A DNA stretch of 64,000 nt from Campylobacter pinnipediorum subsp. caledonicus (GCF_002022005.1 NZ_CP017258.1:620001-684000); one strand, 5' to 3'; shown: positions 42,614 to 53,218, counted from the stretch's first letter. Notes: generated by a model not told the origin, from the sequence alone. Made by a program: numbers and translations.

Positions 42614-44527
42614 TTATCTACTTTCTAACAAACCACATCTTTTACTCGGAGTATCACATTGATTTATTAAATTTACTTCAGGTTTTCTTTTGCTCCCTCT
42701 TCTGCTTGGCCCTTCTCCTGTGCAGTTGTTTTGTGACACACTTAAAACGATAGGATTAAAATACCTTCTTGAAACTTGTATGAACTGGGTATAAGCTAAA
42801 TTTAATGTTCCGTTATTTGTAATTCGATTTCTTACATCACTAGTAGTATTTATAGTGCGACTAAGTCTTTGTCTAAATTCATCAAGTGTTATATCTGGAA
42901 AATTTGTAGTAACATAAACCATACCACCTTGTGTTCTGATAACTGGCATGATATGACCTTCTAATTCGTTTGTTCTTGGATTTATGGTGTAGATGAAATT
43001 TATCCAAACAGATCCAGGTGAAGATCTAAGTACTGATTGAACTCCTATGTCTAATTGAGATTCGTTTAGCATATTTGTTCCTGTAATCACATAATTAGAT
43101 AAAAAAGTTCCAACTAATCCTAAAGCACTGTGGCCTAATGCTGTTTGCATTTGCGCCCATTCGTATCTGGCAGACTCTTCAAATCGCCCTTGAGTTTCTA
43201 GTACAAGGCTTAAGCCAGGATATCTTTGTCTAAATGCTATAAAAGGATCTCGCATATGTGCTGTTGGAAATAAATAACCTTCGCCATCATTTCTAATAGA
43301 AGTGTCATTTAAAATTTCAAGCACCATTTGCATAGTTTGTAAAAGACAAGTACCACAAATTCCTATACCCTCGCTTTCATTGTTTGAACCACTTCTTGCT
43401 ATTTGCCAAAGTCTTCTTTGCCAAGCTTCATCTTCTAGTCTAAAGCTAGGATGGATATCTCTTTTAACTCTTATTTTACTATCTGTTTGTTTTCCTGAAG
43501 CTGGACAAACATTAAGTTCATCAGCAAGATTTGCATTGACAAATCTTAGCCAATCTCCAAGTTCATGAGAAATAGTAAAATATTCTTTTGGTGCATTGCT
43601 TGTATCTTTAGGCATATAACTTGGTTTTATGGTATACGGAACGCCCCAATTAACTCCATAAGCACTAAGTCTTAGTATGTTTCCTAAATAATCAATTATC
43701 ATACTATCATTTTCATGCGGTGACAAGAAACTCCACTTATGTTTTTCGTCACTTTTTGTAACTACATCTTTGCATTCTTCCCAACTAGCCCAATTCCAAT
43801 TTTGTGTTTTTTTCTGATTTGAAGTGAGGCAGTATAATTGACCACTTTCTTTATAATATTGAGCAATATGGCCATTTGTGGAATTGTAATAAAGTTCAAC
43901 TATATTATCTGGGACAGATTTATTATTTTGCAAATAATACAAAGCCCATTGAAATCTATCTATAAAAGGCCAAGCTATAGGTGTTTTAAAACTTAAAGTT
44001 GCCGGAGCAGCCCTTAGATTTGCCCATGATTTCATTTCAGAATGTAGCTCGTGATTTTCTTTGTCGCTTGATTTTTTAGATATATAGGCATAGTATTTGT
44101 AATGCTTAATTCGTAAATTGCCTTCGTTTGTAAATATTTTACTATTTTTAATCATAAAACGTTGATTTCTGTCATTTAAAGTGCAAGGCGATAAATGCAT
44201 ATAATCCCACGATTGAGTTGATTTACCATCTATGCCAGTAACACTAGAAGGTGCTACAAGACATAAGTAGTTGCCATTTACTTCAAAACTGATTCTCCCA
44301 AAAACATCGTATCTAGCTTTTGGCAGTTTATTACTACAATAATCCAAATAAATATAGCTCTCTCCTTTTGAAAAAACAGGACTATAACACAGATTTTGTC
44401 CATCTTCAGTTCTAACCTTTAAAATCATATCTTTAGGAGTATCGGCTACAACCTGTCTTACATCTTGTGCGTTTAAAAACAACAAAAAAAAGTTCAATAT
44501 AAACAATACTTTAGTATAAAATTGCAT
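42614..44527 (-). CDS. Secreted DUF1561 (virulence-modifying type) protein with ricin-B-like lectin domains; putative exotoxin
   Basis: 637 residues. A signal peptide (FILNFFLLFLNAQ, cut near residue 20) is followed by two lectin-like blocks: about 30-170 (LCYSP, YLCLVAPSSV, WDYMHLSPCTLNDRNQRF) and about 190-330 (GQLYCLTSNQK, WNWASWEECKD, LGNILRLS). The C-terminal half (about 370-600) holds the family signature GIGICGTCLLQTMQMVLEIL and DPFIAFRQRYPGLSLVL. This layout matches DUF1561/PF07598 proteins of Leptospira and Bartonella; leptospiral members are reported as lectin-bearing cytotoxins. The gene has its own hairpin terminator, is less AT-rich than its neighbours and lies in decayed DNA, all pointing to transfer. 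Toxicity here is inference. Confidence 0.8.
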   Translation of the reverse strand: MQFYTKVLFILNFFLLFLNAQDVRQVVADTPKDMILKVRTEDGQNLCYSPVFSKGESYIYLDYCSNKLPKARYDVFGRISFEVNGNYLCLVAPSSVTGIDGKSTQSWDYMHLSPCTLNDRNQRFMIKNSKIFTNEGNLRIKHYKYYAYISKKSSDKENHELHSEMKSWANLRAAPATLSFKTPIAWPFIDRFQWALYYLQNNKSVPDNIVELYYNSTNGHIAQYYKESGQLYCLTSNQKKTQNWNWASWEECKDVVTKSDEKHKWSFLSPHENDSMIIDYLGNILRLSAYGVNWGVPYTIKPSYMPKDTSNAPKEYFTISHELGDWLRFVNANLADELNVCPASGKQTDSKIRVKRDIHPSFRLEDEAWQRRLWQIARSGSNNESEGIGICGTCLLQTMQMVLEILNDTSIRNDGEGYLFPTAHMRDPFIAFRQRYPGLSLVLETQGRFEESARYEWAQMQTALGHSALGLVGTFLSNYVITGTNMLNESQLDIGVQSVLRSSPGSVWINFIYTINPRTNELEGHIMPVIRTQGGMVYVTTNFPDITLDEFRQRLSRTINTTSDVRNRITNNGTLNLAYTQFIQVSRRYFNPIVLSVSQNNCTGEGPSRRGSKRKPEVNLINQCDTPSKRCGLLESR

Positions 44528-44653
44528 TGAATATCCTTTTAAAATGAAATTTATGTTACAGTATTATATCAAAAATATAACGATTTGTTATTAAAATTTT
44601 ATATAATTTTATATTTTAGAGTATCTTAATCTACATGTGATAAATAAAATCAA

Positions 44654-47600
44654 TCAATTTAAATAATTATCTAAAATTTCTTTATATAAACCTTGTTCTT
44701 TTTCTAGTTTAATTTTTCTTTGTGATATTTCTTTTTCATATTTTTCAAATTCTTGTATGATTTGTTTTTGAATGTTTTTAGATGGAAGTTTTGGAATTTT
44801 TATATTATTTAAATCTTTTGAATTTAAGCTTTTGCCAAAAGCATTCAAACTATCTTTTTTAAGTTTTATTATATTACATTCAAATAAGCAAAATATAAAT
44901 TTATTTAAAATATTATTTTTATATTCATCTTTTACAACAAATCCAGCTATTGCTTCATTTGTATATAAGTCTTTTCCTGCGATTGCCGTTTTTCCTATGC
45001 TAAGTTTAAAACTTACTAATGTTGTATCTTTTGGGATCAATTTAACATTTGAGTTTTTAACTCCTAAATCGCTTATTTTTTCTTTTGTGTCAGTAATGAC
45101 ATTTGAGTTCATTTCAGAAATACTAAGCCATAAATTTGAACCATTATAATATGATGAGTTATCTCTTTTTGGAGTTCCACCTATCAATATATCACAATAT
45201 TTTGATATTAGCTCATCCCCCCCCCCATTTGTTTGAATGCCAAATTTATCAAAAATTTTATTCATTTTTTCTTTGTATTCTTTGATTTCCATTCTTATGG
45301 TTTTAAACTCATTACTTACTTTTTCGCATTCTTCTACTATTTGTTTTTGAATATCAATTGAAGGACGAGGAATTTTTATGTTTTTTAAGTTTTTTGAATT
45401 AATTCCACCTTGTGTCGAGCCAGTTATATTCGATTTTAATAGCTGTTGTCCTAATGGCGAGTATAAAAAATAGAATATGTATTTTTGAATATTTAAATTA
45501 GAATTTCTAACAAGAAATACATGCTCGTTAATCATGGCTTTTTTGTTATTTAATTCATCTCCTATTATTGCTATTTTGCCAGTCAATGCTCCATCTTTGC
45601 AAATTAAAATATCATTTTTTTCTATCTTGCCTTGGTTGTTTTTATTATAATATTCTTCATCAACAAATTTTAAATTACTTAGGTTTACTCTTCCATATGT
45701 GTTGTGTATATGTTCACCGCCAAGACTTAAGATACCTTTGTCTAAAATTCCAACTCCTCCTTTTGGTCTAGAGCCAGTTTCTAGTTTTTCTATGATATTT
45801 TCAAGTTTTACAAGCGGAAATTTGCTGATAATTTCAATACTATTATTTGCACTTAAGCTTATTGATTTATTGAAAAATGGCTTTGTGAAGTCTATACAGT
45901 CTTTTAAATTTACTAATTTTGTAAATGTTTTTAAATTTTCTGGAATTTGAACATTGTTTTTGGCAATATGTTGTCTTATAAGAAAATTTAATTTTTCATG
46001 ATTGTTAAAATCCATAGGATCATAAAGAACACTGTCTATATTGTCAAGCCCATTTATGTTTTGTAAAATTTCACTATCTTCATTTTTTAAAGGTTGTTTT
46101 GATATATATTTTATACCTTCTTGACCTTTTGCGCTACTCCAATCATACCCCAAGAATTTCTTTTGTTCTTCATTCCCACTAGGTGCTTGAATTATGATAG
46201 TCTTTTGATGTTTTATAGTTTGAAAAATGCTAAATTTATCACATTCTATATCTTTTATATAGCTTAATAACGCTTTTTTTATCTCATTGTCTTTATCTAG
46301 TTCTTTATATTTTAGAGTTATTTTTTTCTTTTGTAAATTTTTATATTCACTTGAAGCTTCAAAAGATTTTTTATACTCATCAAATATTTCGTTATTTAAA
46401 ATTTTGCCATTTTTTATAAAGTCTAGATAATCGTTAAAATCATACCTTAAAAATTCACAAAATTCTTTTAAATTATTTTTATCTTTATATTCTTGTAAAA
46501 AATTATTTTGATATATTATATCATTTGCTCTATTTTTCGAGTGTTGATATATATTTGGATTGTTTGACAATTTTTGTAAAAACAAAACTACTGTATTTGT
46601 TCCAGTTTTTCCAAAAGTTTTATTTCCAAACTCACTTATTGCTAAAATTTCAAAGTTTTTAAGTAAAATTTCTCTAGTTTTTTCATAAATTTTGCCAGAT
46701 TTATTTATAAGAGAGCTTGGAACTATTATAGAGGCTAGAGACTCAGTTTGTAAAATTTGAGCGGCACGTTCAATAAAAAAGCATTCAATCGAATTACTTG
46801 TTTCTAAATTTTCGACCAAACTTGTAAGTTCGTAATTGTTAAAATTTTCATCGTCTTTTAATGTTGTTAGAAAACCTTTTACACTATATGGTGGATTTGC
46901 TATTAATATATCAAATTTTTGATTATCTATTTGTTCATTGTAAGCTAATGCATCGTGGTCAATAATATTTATATCTTGACCATACATAAAACTTGCAACC
47001 TTACTAACCTTGCTTAAACGACTCTCTTTTTCTATACCAAAAATATTTTTATAGTGTTTTTTTAAAATATCTTTGTCTTTTATATAATGAGTTTTTATAA
47101 AATTTGCATATTCATTTAAAAAATGACCAGCCCCACAAGCATAATCTATAACGAACACATTTTCTTTACTATCTAAAATTTTATCAAGAGGCAAAGATGA
47201 GATCATAAATTTAACTATAGGAAGTGGAGTAAAAAATTGTCCTTCGCTTTGCTTGACACCTTGATCTAAAAATCCTTCAAACAAATCTCCTAAAAATTGA
47301 TTGTGTGTTGAGCTGGTGAGGCGAATATTTTCAAACATTTGGACTATTTCTATTAGTATTTTTATATTTTTCCTAAAAAGCTCTTCGTTGTAAACTTCTA
47401 TAAAAGCAAAGTCATTATTTGTAAAAAATTTTAATTTTTTAAAGTATTCACCTATTACTCGTTTTGTTTCATCCGGGCTATCTTTCACAAATTTAAATGC
47501 TTCATCTATTTCTTTTTGACTTACATATGTTATATCTCGATTTAAGAATTTAGACATTCCTTTTTGATATAGCTTTTGCAATCTATCGCAAAAATCAAAA

Positions 47601-48484
47601 ATGTCATCATATCTTTTACCTTTGTAATTAAACTCTAATTTTGATGAATTTTCTAATTCATCTATAATTTTACATAAAAATAAATTTAAAAGTTTATCAA
47701 AGGCATTTTCTCTACCACTTATGTTGTGTTTTCTTAATATAGTTGCAAATTCGTTGTATTTACCACCTATGTCACCAAATGTTATTTCTTGTAAATTTTG
47801 TATGCTTGGTTGATTTTGTCTTATTTGAAAAGGTAGTATATTTTCTTCAAAAATTCCAAAGTGAAATTTATCAAACTGATAAGTTTCTTTCCATACATTA
47901 AAATATTCTTCTACATTTTTGGCATTTTTATATAATTTCTCTGTATTTGTGATATTTTCATCATCTAACATTTCAACTGCTGTATATAGGTTCTTTATCT
48001 CGTAACCATCAAAAGCACTAGTATATAAGACTAAAAATTTAGCACTTTGGTCTTGTTGGTAATAGCTAAAAAGCTGACCGCCATTTTTAAACATATTTAC
48101 TAATTCTTTTTCATATTCTTCTTTGTATGTTTTGCATTCTATTATCATATAAGCATTTAAATTATTATCTCTTACTACTATATCAGCTTTTCCACTTTTT
48201 GCACTTCTTCCTAGCTTCCACTTTGTTTCTATTTCTATATTTTTTGAATTATACCCTTGTGATAAAAGCCTATCAATACATTCAAGGACAACAAAATTCT
48301 CATTATGAGAAAAATTACAAGTTGTATCATCACCTCTTTTTATTGTTTTTGGGTATATAATCTTTTCGTTTTTGAAGTCTATTATTATTTTTTCATTTAT
48401 GTATTTCTTTATAAATTCGTTGTTTGATATTTCTTTAAAACCTGTCTCTTTCAAAAAGTTTTTAAAATTGTTTAATGTGATCAT
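44654..48484 (-). CDS. Single-chain restriction-modification-specificity enzyme (type IIG/I-like), phase-variable
   Basis: 1276 residues combine all functions. An N-terminal nuclease domain has Asp101, Glu116 and Lys118 (GKADIVV, MIIECKT). The N6-adenine methyltransferase follows, with motif I VIDYACGAGHF near residue 448 and the catalytic NPPY near 529. Two HsdS-like target-recognition domains end the protein: TRD1 about 905-1080 (LEKLETGSRPKGGVG, NIKIPRPSIDIQKQI) and TRD2 about 1090-1276 (ILIGGTPKRDNSSYY, NIKIPKLPSKNIQKQI). A G10 run encodes Gly1087-1089 exactly at their junction; the current length keeps both TRDs in frame. It should methylate adenine at a bipartite site and cut unmodified DNA. 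Confidence 0.9.
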   Translation of the reverse strand: MITLNNFKNFLKETGFKEISNNEFIKKYINEKIIIDFKNEKIIYPKTIKRGDDTTCNFSHNENFVVLECIDRLLSQGYNSKNIEIETKWKLGRSAKSGKADIVVRDNNLNAYMIIECKTYKEEYEKELVNMFKNGGQLFSYYQQDQSAKFLVLYTSAFDGYEIKNLYTAVEMLDDENITNTEKLYKNAKNVEEYFNVWKETYQFDKFHFGIFEENILPFQIRQNQPSIQNLQEITFGDIGGKYNEFATILRKHNISGRENAFDKLLNLFLCKIIDELENSSKLEFNYKGKRYDDIFDFCDRLQKLYQKGMSKFLNRDITYVSQKEIDEAFKFVKDSPDETKRVIGEYFKKLKFFTNNDFAFIEVYNEELFRKNIKILIEIVQMFENIRLTSSTHNQFLGDLFEGFLDQGVKQSEGQFFTPLPIVKFMISSLPLDKILDSKENVFVIDYACGAGHFLNEYANFIKTHYIKDKDILKKHYKNIFGIEKESRLSKVSKVASFMYGQDINIIDHDALAYNEQIDNQKFDILIANPPYSVKGFLTTLKDDENFNNYELTSLVENLETSNSIECFFIERAAQILQTESLASIIVPSSLINKSGKIYEKTREILLKNFEILAISEFGNKTFGKTGTNTVVLFLQKLSNNPNIYQHSKNRANDIIYQNNFLQEYKDKNNLKEFCEFLRYDFNDYLDFIKNGKILNNEIFDEYKKSFEASSEYKNLQKKKITLKYKELDKDNEIKKALLSYIKDIECDKFSIFQTIKHQKTIIIQAPSGNEEQKKFLGYDWSSAKGQEGIKYISKQPLKNEDSEILQNINGLDNIDSVLYDPMDFNNHEKLNFLIRQHIAKNNVQIPENLKTFTKLVNLKDCIDFTKPFFNKSISLSANNSIEIISKFPLVKLENIIEKLETGSRPKGGVGILDKGILSLGGEHIHNTYGRVNLSNLKFVDEEYYNKNNQGKIEKNDILICKDGALTGKIAIIGDELNNKKAMINEHVFLVRNSNLNIQKYIFYFLYSPLGQQLLKSNITGSTQGGINSKNLKNIKIPRPSIDIQKQIVEECEKVSNEFKTIRMEIKEYKEKMNKIFDKFGIQTNGGGDELISKYCDILIGGTPKRDNSSYYNGSNLWLSISEMNSNVITDTKEKISDLGVKNSNVKLIPKDTTLVSFKLSIGKTAIAGKDLYTNEAIAGFVVKDEYKNNILNKFIFCLFECNIIKLKKDSLNAFGKSLNSKDLNNIKIPKLPSKNIQKQIIQEFEKYEKEISQRKIKLEKEQGLYKEILDNYLN
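45217..45226 (-). repeat. G10 homopolymer (C10 on the plus strand) between TRD1 and TRD2
   Basis: Ten consecutive G on the coding strand, followed by ATGAGCTAA. At ten the frame reads on (GAT GAG CTA). At nine it reads ATG AGC TAA, and at eleven GGA TGA. Both changes stop the protein within three codons of the tract. Poly-G tracts of this length are the usual Campylobacter contingency switches. Confidence 0.9.
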
Positions 48485-48630
48485 GTTTTGCCTTTTTTTA
48501 TTTTTATAATTTTATCCGAATATTTATTAAATGTTATTTTAAGTGTGGCAAGTTAAATTTATATATTTTGTTTAAAGAATATAACTAAATATATAATAGA
48601 ATGTAATAAATAGTATAAAAAGGAAACCAT

Positions 48631-50118
48631 ATGAAACAAGAAAATTTTGGTTGGAATATAAGCAATACATACGAACAGCTTCCTAAAAGATTTTATTCAT
48701 TTGCTAAAAACTCAGCTTTTCCAAAACCTAGTTTAGTTATTTATAACGAAGACCTAGCAAAGCAACTAGGGCTTAGCGAAGAGCTAAAAAAGTTAAATGA
48801 TGAGCAAAAATCAGAGCTTTTTGTGGGAAATGCATTTTTAGATGACATGAGACCTATATCACAAGCTTATGCTGGACATCAGTTTGGGTATTTTACCACA
48901 CTTGGAGATGGCAGGGCTATTTTACTAGCGGAACAAAACGCACCAGATGGAAAAACATACGACATACAACTAAAAGGAAGTGGAAAAACACCTTATTCTC
49001 GTGGTGGAGATGGTAAGGCGGTGATTGGTCCTATGCTTAGAGAGTATATCATAAGCGAAGCCATGTATGGATTAAATATAGCCACCACTAGAAGTTTGGC
49101 TGTATCTTTAACGGGTGAAATGGTGTTTAGAGATGGTATGGAGCAAGGTGCTGTTTTAGCAAGGGTTGCTAGTAGTCATCTTAGGGTTGGGACATTTGAG
49201 TTTGCATATCTTGGAAATGATGGCGATGTCAAGGCTTTGGCTGATTATGCCATAAAAAGGCACTATTCTTATATACAAAACGATAAAAATCCATATCAAT
49301 CTTTGCTAAAAGAAGTCATAAAAAAACAAGCCAAACTTATAGCAAAATGGCAACTTGTAGGCTTTATACACGGCGTTATGAATACCGATAATATGAGTAT
49401 TTGCGGCGAGAGTATTGACTATGGTCCTTGTGCTTTTATGGATAGATATGATCCAAAAACGGTGTTTAGTTCTATTGACAAGCATTCAAGGTATTCTTAT
49501 GAGCACCAGCCACCTATTGGGCATTGGAATTTATCTGTGTTTGCGGACACACTTTTGCCTATTTTAGATGAAAATCAAGACAAAGCTATCAAGATAGCAG
49601 AAGATGAGCTATCTAAATATTTGCCTATTTTTAAAGAGGCATTTTTAAGCGGTATGAGAGAAAAGCTTGGTCTTATAAAAGAGCAAGAAAATGATGAGGT
49701 TTTAGTGTCCGAGCTTTTAAATTTGATGTATAAAAATGGTGCTGATTATACAAATACATTTGTTCGTTTAAGTCTTGAAGTAGGCGAGCAAGATGGGTCT
49801 TACTTACAAGGCACAAGCGAGCTTTTTGATGATATAGAGTTTAAAAAATGGCAAGAAAAATGGTATGAGAGTATAGAAAAATCAGAACAAAACAGGCAAA
49901 AGGTGTACGATATGATGAAAAATGCAAACCCTTTTGTGATACCTAGAAATCATCTTGTTGAAAGTGCTTTAAGTAGCGCAGCAAAGGGCGATTATCAAGA
50001 GTTTAGTGAGCTTTTAAATGTTTTGCAAAAGCCTTATGAATATGATTTTAAAAACTCAAAATATCAAGAACTGCCAAGTGTTTCAATGGCAAACTATCAA
50101 ACATTTTGTGGGACTTGA
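48631..50118 (+). CDS. selO: SelO/YdiU-family protein adenylyltransferase
   Basis: SelO is a pseudokinase-fold enzyme that transfers AMP to proteins and helps under oxidative stress. The protein begins WNISNTYEQLPKRFYSFAK, has AYAGHQFGYFTTLGDGRAIL, KGSGKTPYSRGGDGKAVIGP and MLREYIISEAMYGL, and later GFIHGVMNTDNMSICGESID with the metal-binding DYGPCAFMD. All are family hallmarks. 495 residues, full length without the C-terminal selenocysteine/cysteine extension being evident (ends ANYQTFCGT, with a Cys three from the end, as in many bacterial members). Confidence 0.92.
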   Translation: MKQENFGWNISNTYEQLPKRFYSFAKNSAFPKPSLVIYNEDLAKQLGLSEELKKLNDEQKSELFVGNAFLDDMRPISQAYAGHQFGYFTTLGDGRAILLAEQNAPDGKTYDIQLKGSGKTPYSRGGDGKAVIGPMLREYIISEAMYGLNIATTRSLAVSLTGEMVFRDGMEQGAVLARVASSHLRVGTFEFAYLGNDGDVKALADYAIKRHYSYIQNDKNPYQSLLKEVIKKQAKLIAKWQLVGFIHGVMNTDNMSICGESIDYGPCAFMDRYDPKTVFSSIDKHSRYSYEHQPPIGHWNLSVFADTLLPILDENQDKAIKIAEDELSKYLPIFKEAFLSGMREKLGLIKEQENDEVLVSELLNLMYKNGADYTNTFVRLSLEVGEQDGSYLQGTSELFDDIEFKKWQEKWYESIEKSEQNRQKVYDMMKNANPFVIPRNHLVESALSSAAKGDYQEFSELLNVLQKPYEYDFKNSKYQELPSVSMANYQTFCGT

Positions 50119-50200
50119 AAATAAAACTGTAAATATAGAAGATGTTTTTTAAACTCTTCTATGGTTTAATTTTTTAATATTAATCAAAATATAATTTTTG

Positions 50201-50833
50201 TTAGTAAGTATACTTACTTATAACTTCTTTATAAATTTGAGCTTTTTTGTCGAGACTTAAAGGATATGCTCTTGAGCTAGATGGCATACGGTATATTTTT
50301 ATGCTTTGTTTTTCATTATCTTGTGTATTTGGTGCAAAAGCTTGTGTATATTCGCCTGTTTTTGGAGCTTTTATAGTATCCTTGCTATCTAAAATCCAGC
50401 CATTATTTTTAGCTTGTTGCAACACTATCTCACAAGCCTTTGTGCCAGTTGTTAAAATAGCTTTGCAATTTGGCATTTGTTTTAATATCTCGCCAATGTT
50501 TAGTGCTTCTTTTACTTCTAAGAACTTATCATCGGCATTGCCTTTTAGCCTTTGCACTTTTAATGCACTATCGCCTATGGCTATGCCTTTTAGTTTTAAA
50601 AAATCCATAATCTTATCTTGATAAAAGGTCTTTTGTTCTAAATTTACAAAATACATTTTATCATTCATAAACGCTAGTCCAAATATCCTCCACATGTCGT
50701 TGTTAAAATTTGGATAATAAAAGGGCATACTCCATCTTGCTTGTGGTGGTGGAAAGCTACCTAAAAGCAAAATATTTGAGTCTTGTGGTATAAATGGTTT
50801 TAGTATATGAGTTTCAATGCTATTTAAATTCAT
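50201..50833 (-). CDS. Uracil-DNA-glycosylase-superfamily protein (deoxyinosine/hypoxanthine glycosylase-like)
   Basis: 210 residues. The superfamily active-site region appears as ILLLGSFPPPQARWSMPFYY, with TTGTKACEIV in the middle and the substrate-binding loop MPSSSRAYP near the end. This set resembles the group acting on deaminated purines rather than classical Ung. It would start base excision repair. Substrate choice is inference. Confidence 0.75.
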   Translation of the reverse strand: MNLNSIETHILKPFIPQDSNILLLGSFPPPQARWSMPFYYPNFNNDMWRIFGLAFMNDKMYFVNLEQKTFYQDKIMDFLKLKGIAIGDSALKVQRLKGNADDKFLEVKEALNIGEILKQMPNCKAILTTGTKACEIVLQQAKNNGWILDSKDTIKAPKTGEYTQAFAPNTQDNEKQSIKIYRMPSSSRAYPLSLDKKAQIYKEVISKYTY

Positions 50834-50944
50834 TTTTAAATCTTAGCTAAAATTTGCTAAAGTTTTATATAAATAATTTTTTTATGCTAAACTATACTTT
50901 TTAAAAAAAATAATATAAATTATTATAATGATGAGTGAATTTTT

Positions 50945-51679
50945 ATGATTAGTATGGAAAAAGTAACCAAGATTTATAACGATAATTATGTTATAAAAGA
51001 TCAGACTTTAAATATTAAAAAAGGTGAGTTTTTTGTTTTGGTTGGTCCAAGCGGTAGCGGAAAAACAACGACTCTTAAAATGCTAAATCGCCTTATAGAA
51101 CCAACTTCAGGGGTTGTAAAAATCAATGGAAAAGACATAAAAGACTATGACCTAAGAGAGCTTAGGTTAGATACTGGATATGTTTTGCAACAAATTGCAC
51201 TTTTTCCAAATTTAACTGTTCTTGAAAATATATCTCTTATTCCAGAGATGAAAAAGTGGTCTAAAAAAGAGCGTATACAAAAAACCATAGAGTTGCTTAA
51301 AAAAGTAAAAATGCCTCCAGAAAAATATCTACATCGTTATCCAAGAGAGCTTTCTGGTGGCGAACAACAAAGGATAGGAATTTTAAGGGCGATTATAACT
51401 CGTCCTCAAGTTATTCTTATGGATGAGCCATTTAGTGCTTTAGACCCAATTTCGAGACAACAACTTCAAGATTTGATTAAAGAACTGCATAAAGATTTAG
51501 GCATGACAATAGTATTTGTTACACATGATATGCAAGAAGCTGAGTATGTTGCCGAGAGAATTTGTATAATGAGAAAAGGGGAGATAATGCAAATTGATTC
51601 GCCAAAAAACATAAAAGATAATCCGGCAAATGAATTTGTTGCTAAATTTTTTCAAGCAGGTAATACAATAAATGAATGA
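50945..51679 (+). CDS. Glycine betaine/choline-type ABC transporter ATPase (OpuCA/ProV-like)
   Basis: 244 residues with Walker [16 protein letters not shown]-loop [12 protein letters not shown], signature [15 protein letters not shown], Walker [14 protein letters not shown] and H-loop FVTHDM. The close match of [19 protein letters not shown] to OpuCA-type ATPases and the neighbour gene support osmolyte uptake. No CBS domains are present, so osmotic gating through CBS is absent. Overlaps the permease gene by 8 bases. Confidence 0.88.
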   Translation: MISMEKVTKIYNDNYVIKDQTLNIKKGEFFVLVGPSGSGKTTTLKMLNRLIEPTSGVVKINGKDIKDYDLRELRLDTGYVLQQIALFPNLTVLENISLIPEMKKWSKKERIQKTIELLKKVKMPPEKYLHRYPRELSGGEQQRIGILRAIITRPQVILMDEPFSALDPISRQQLQDLIKELHKDLGMTIVFVTHDMQEAEYVAERICIMRKGEIMQIDSPKNIKDNPANEFVAKFFQAGNTINE

Positions 51680-53189
51680 TTTAATAATTACTTTTAATGA
51701 ACGTAAATTTGAGCTTTTTGATGCTGTTTTAGAGCACCTTCAAATTTCATTATCATCGCTTTTGATTGCTATTGCTATTGCTGTTCCTTTGGCTATTGTT
51801 ATTTCTAGTAATAAAAAAATAACAGAAATTGTGTTGCAAGTTACAGGTATTTTTCAGACCATACCATCTTTGGCGCTTCTTGGCCTTTTTATACCTCTTT
51901 TTGGGATAGGTGCTGTTCCTGCGGTTATAGCTCTCGTGGTTTATTCTATTTTTCCTATAGTTCAAAATACTATTACCGGACTTAATGAGATAAATCCATC
52001 TTTGAAAGAAGCGGCGGAAGCGTTTGGAATGACAAAATGGGAAAAACTTAAAAAATTTGAACTTGCTATTGCTATGCCGGTTATTATTTCTGGTATCCAA
52101 ACAGCTGCTGTTATGATAATAGGTACAGCCACTTTGGCTGCTTTGATAGGGGCTGGTGGACTTGGGCGTTTTGTATTGCTTGGTATAGATAGAAATAATA
52201 CATCTTTGATTTTAATTGGAGCTATTTCATCGGCACTTTTAGCGATTTTGTTTAGTATAGGTATTCGTTTTTTAAGAAAGCAAAATATAAAACTTGTCGC
52301 ATTTGCTTTGTTTACAATGGTTCTTTCTCTTGGATTATCTTTTTTGCCTAGCATGGAAAATCAAAATAACAAAATAATTATTGCTGGAAAATTAGGTGTA
52401 GAACCTGAGATATTGATCAATATGTATAAAGAAATCATAACCAACAATAGCGATATCAAGGTTGAATTAAAGCCAAATTTTGGAAAAACTAGTTTTTTAT
52501 ATGAAGCCTTAAAATCAGGAGACATTGATATATATCCAGAGTTTAGCGGAACTGTTGTTAAAAGTTTGCTTAAAAAACAACCATTGACCTTATCAAATGA
52601 TTCACAAGAAGTTTATGAGATGGCAAGAGATGGCGTAAAAGCTCAAGATGATTTGGCATTTTTAAAGCCTATGGAATTTCAAAATACATATGCTGTTGCT
52701 GTTAAGTCTAGTTTATCTAAAGAGTATAAGCTTAAAAATATATCAGACCTAAAAAGAGTTAGTGATAAATTTATTGCTGGATTTACTTTGGAATTTAACG
52801 ACAGAAAAGATGGTAATTTGGGCTTAAAAACAGAGTATGGTCTGAATCTAAAAGTAAAAACGGTGGAGCCTGCATTAAGATATAAGGCTATTGAAAACGA
52901 TGAGGTTCAAATCATTGATGCTTATTCAACCGATAGCGAGTTAAGGCAATATGACTTAGTTGTATTAAATGATGATAAAAAGATATTTCCACCGTATCAG
53001 GGGGCGCCACTTATCAAAGAAGATACACTTAAAAAATATCCGAAGCTAAAATCAATGCTTGAGCTTTTAGCCGGTCATATTAGCACAAAAGATATGAGTG
53101 ATATGAACTATGATGTTAGAGTAAAAGGTCGTCTTGCTAAAGATGTCGCTAGAGAGTATTTAATAAAAAACAATTTGATAGACAAATAA
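51672..53189 (+). CDS. Fused permease and substrate-binding protein of the osmolyte ABC transporter (OpuC/ProWX-like)
   Basis: 505 residues. The first 220 form a membrane permease with the EAA loop ([20 protein letters not shown]) and about six helices; from about 235 a periplasmic binding domain follows ([37 protein letters not shown]). Such permease-binder fusions handle glycine betaine, choline or related quaternary amines, as in H. pylori ProWX-like systems. The aromatic ligand cage cannot be fixed by eye. An intrinsic terminator follows. Confidence 0.88.
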   Translation: MNDLIITFNERKFELFDAVLEHLQISLSSLLIAIAIAVPLAIVISSNKKITEIVLQVTGIFQTIPSLALLGLFIPLFGIGAVPAVIALVVYSIFPIVQNTITGLNEINPSLKEAAEAFGMTKWEKLKKFELAIAMPVIISGIQTAAVMIIGTATLAALIGAGGLGRFVLLGIDRNNTSLILIGAISSALLAILFSIGIRFLRKQNIKLVAFALFTMVLSLGLSFLPSMENQNNKIIIAGKLGVEPEILINMYKEIITNNSDIKVELKPNFGKTSFLYEALKSGDIDIYPEFSGTVVKSLLKKQPLTLSNDSQEVYEMARDGVKAQDDLAFLKPMEFQNTYAVAVKSSLSKEYKLKNISDLKRVSDKFIAGFTLEFNDRKDGNLGLKTEYGLNLKVKTVEPALRYKAIENDEVQIIDAYSTDSELRQYDLVVLNDDKKIFPPYQGAPLIKEDTLKKYPKLKSMLELLAGHISTKDMSDMNYDVRVKGRLAKDVAREYLIKNNLIDK

Positions 53190-53218
53190 GATTTTTATAA
53201 AAGCTAATTATCAAATTT

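Noticed and set aside
42614-44527. Cytolethal distending toxin subunit (CdtA/CdtC), suggested by the ricin-like lectin blocks
   Set aside because: No CdtB neighbour exists, the protein is two to three times too long, and the C-terminal half carries the DUF1561 signature instead.
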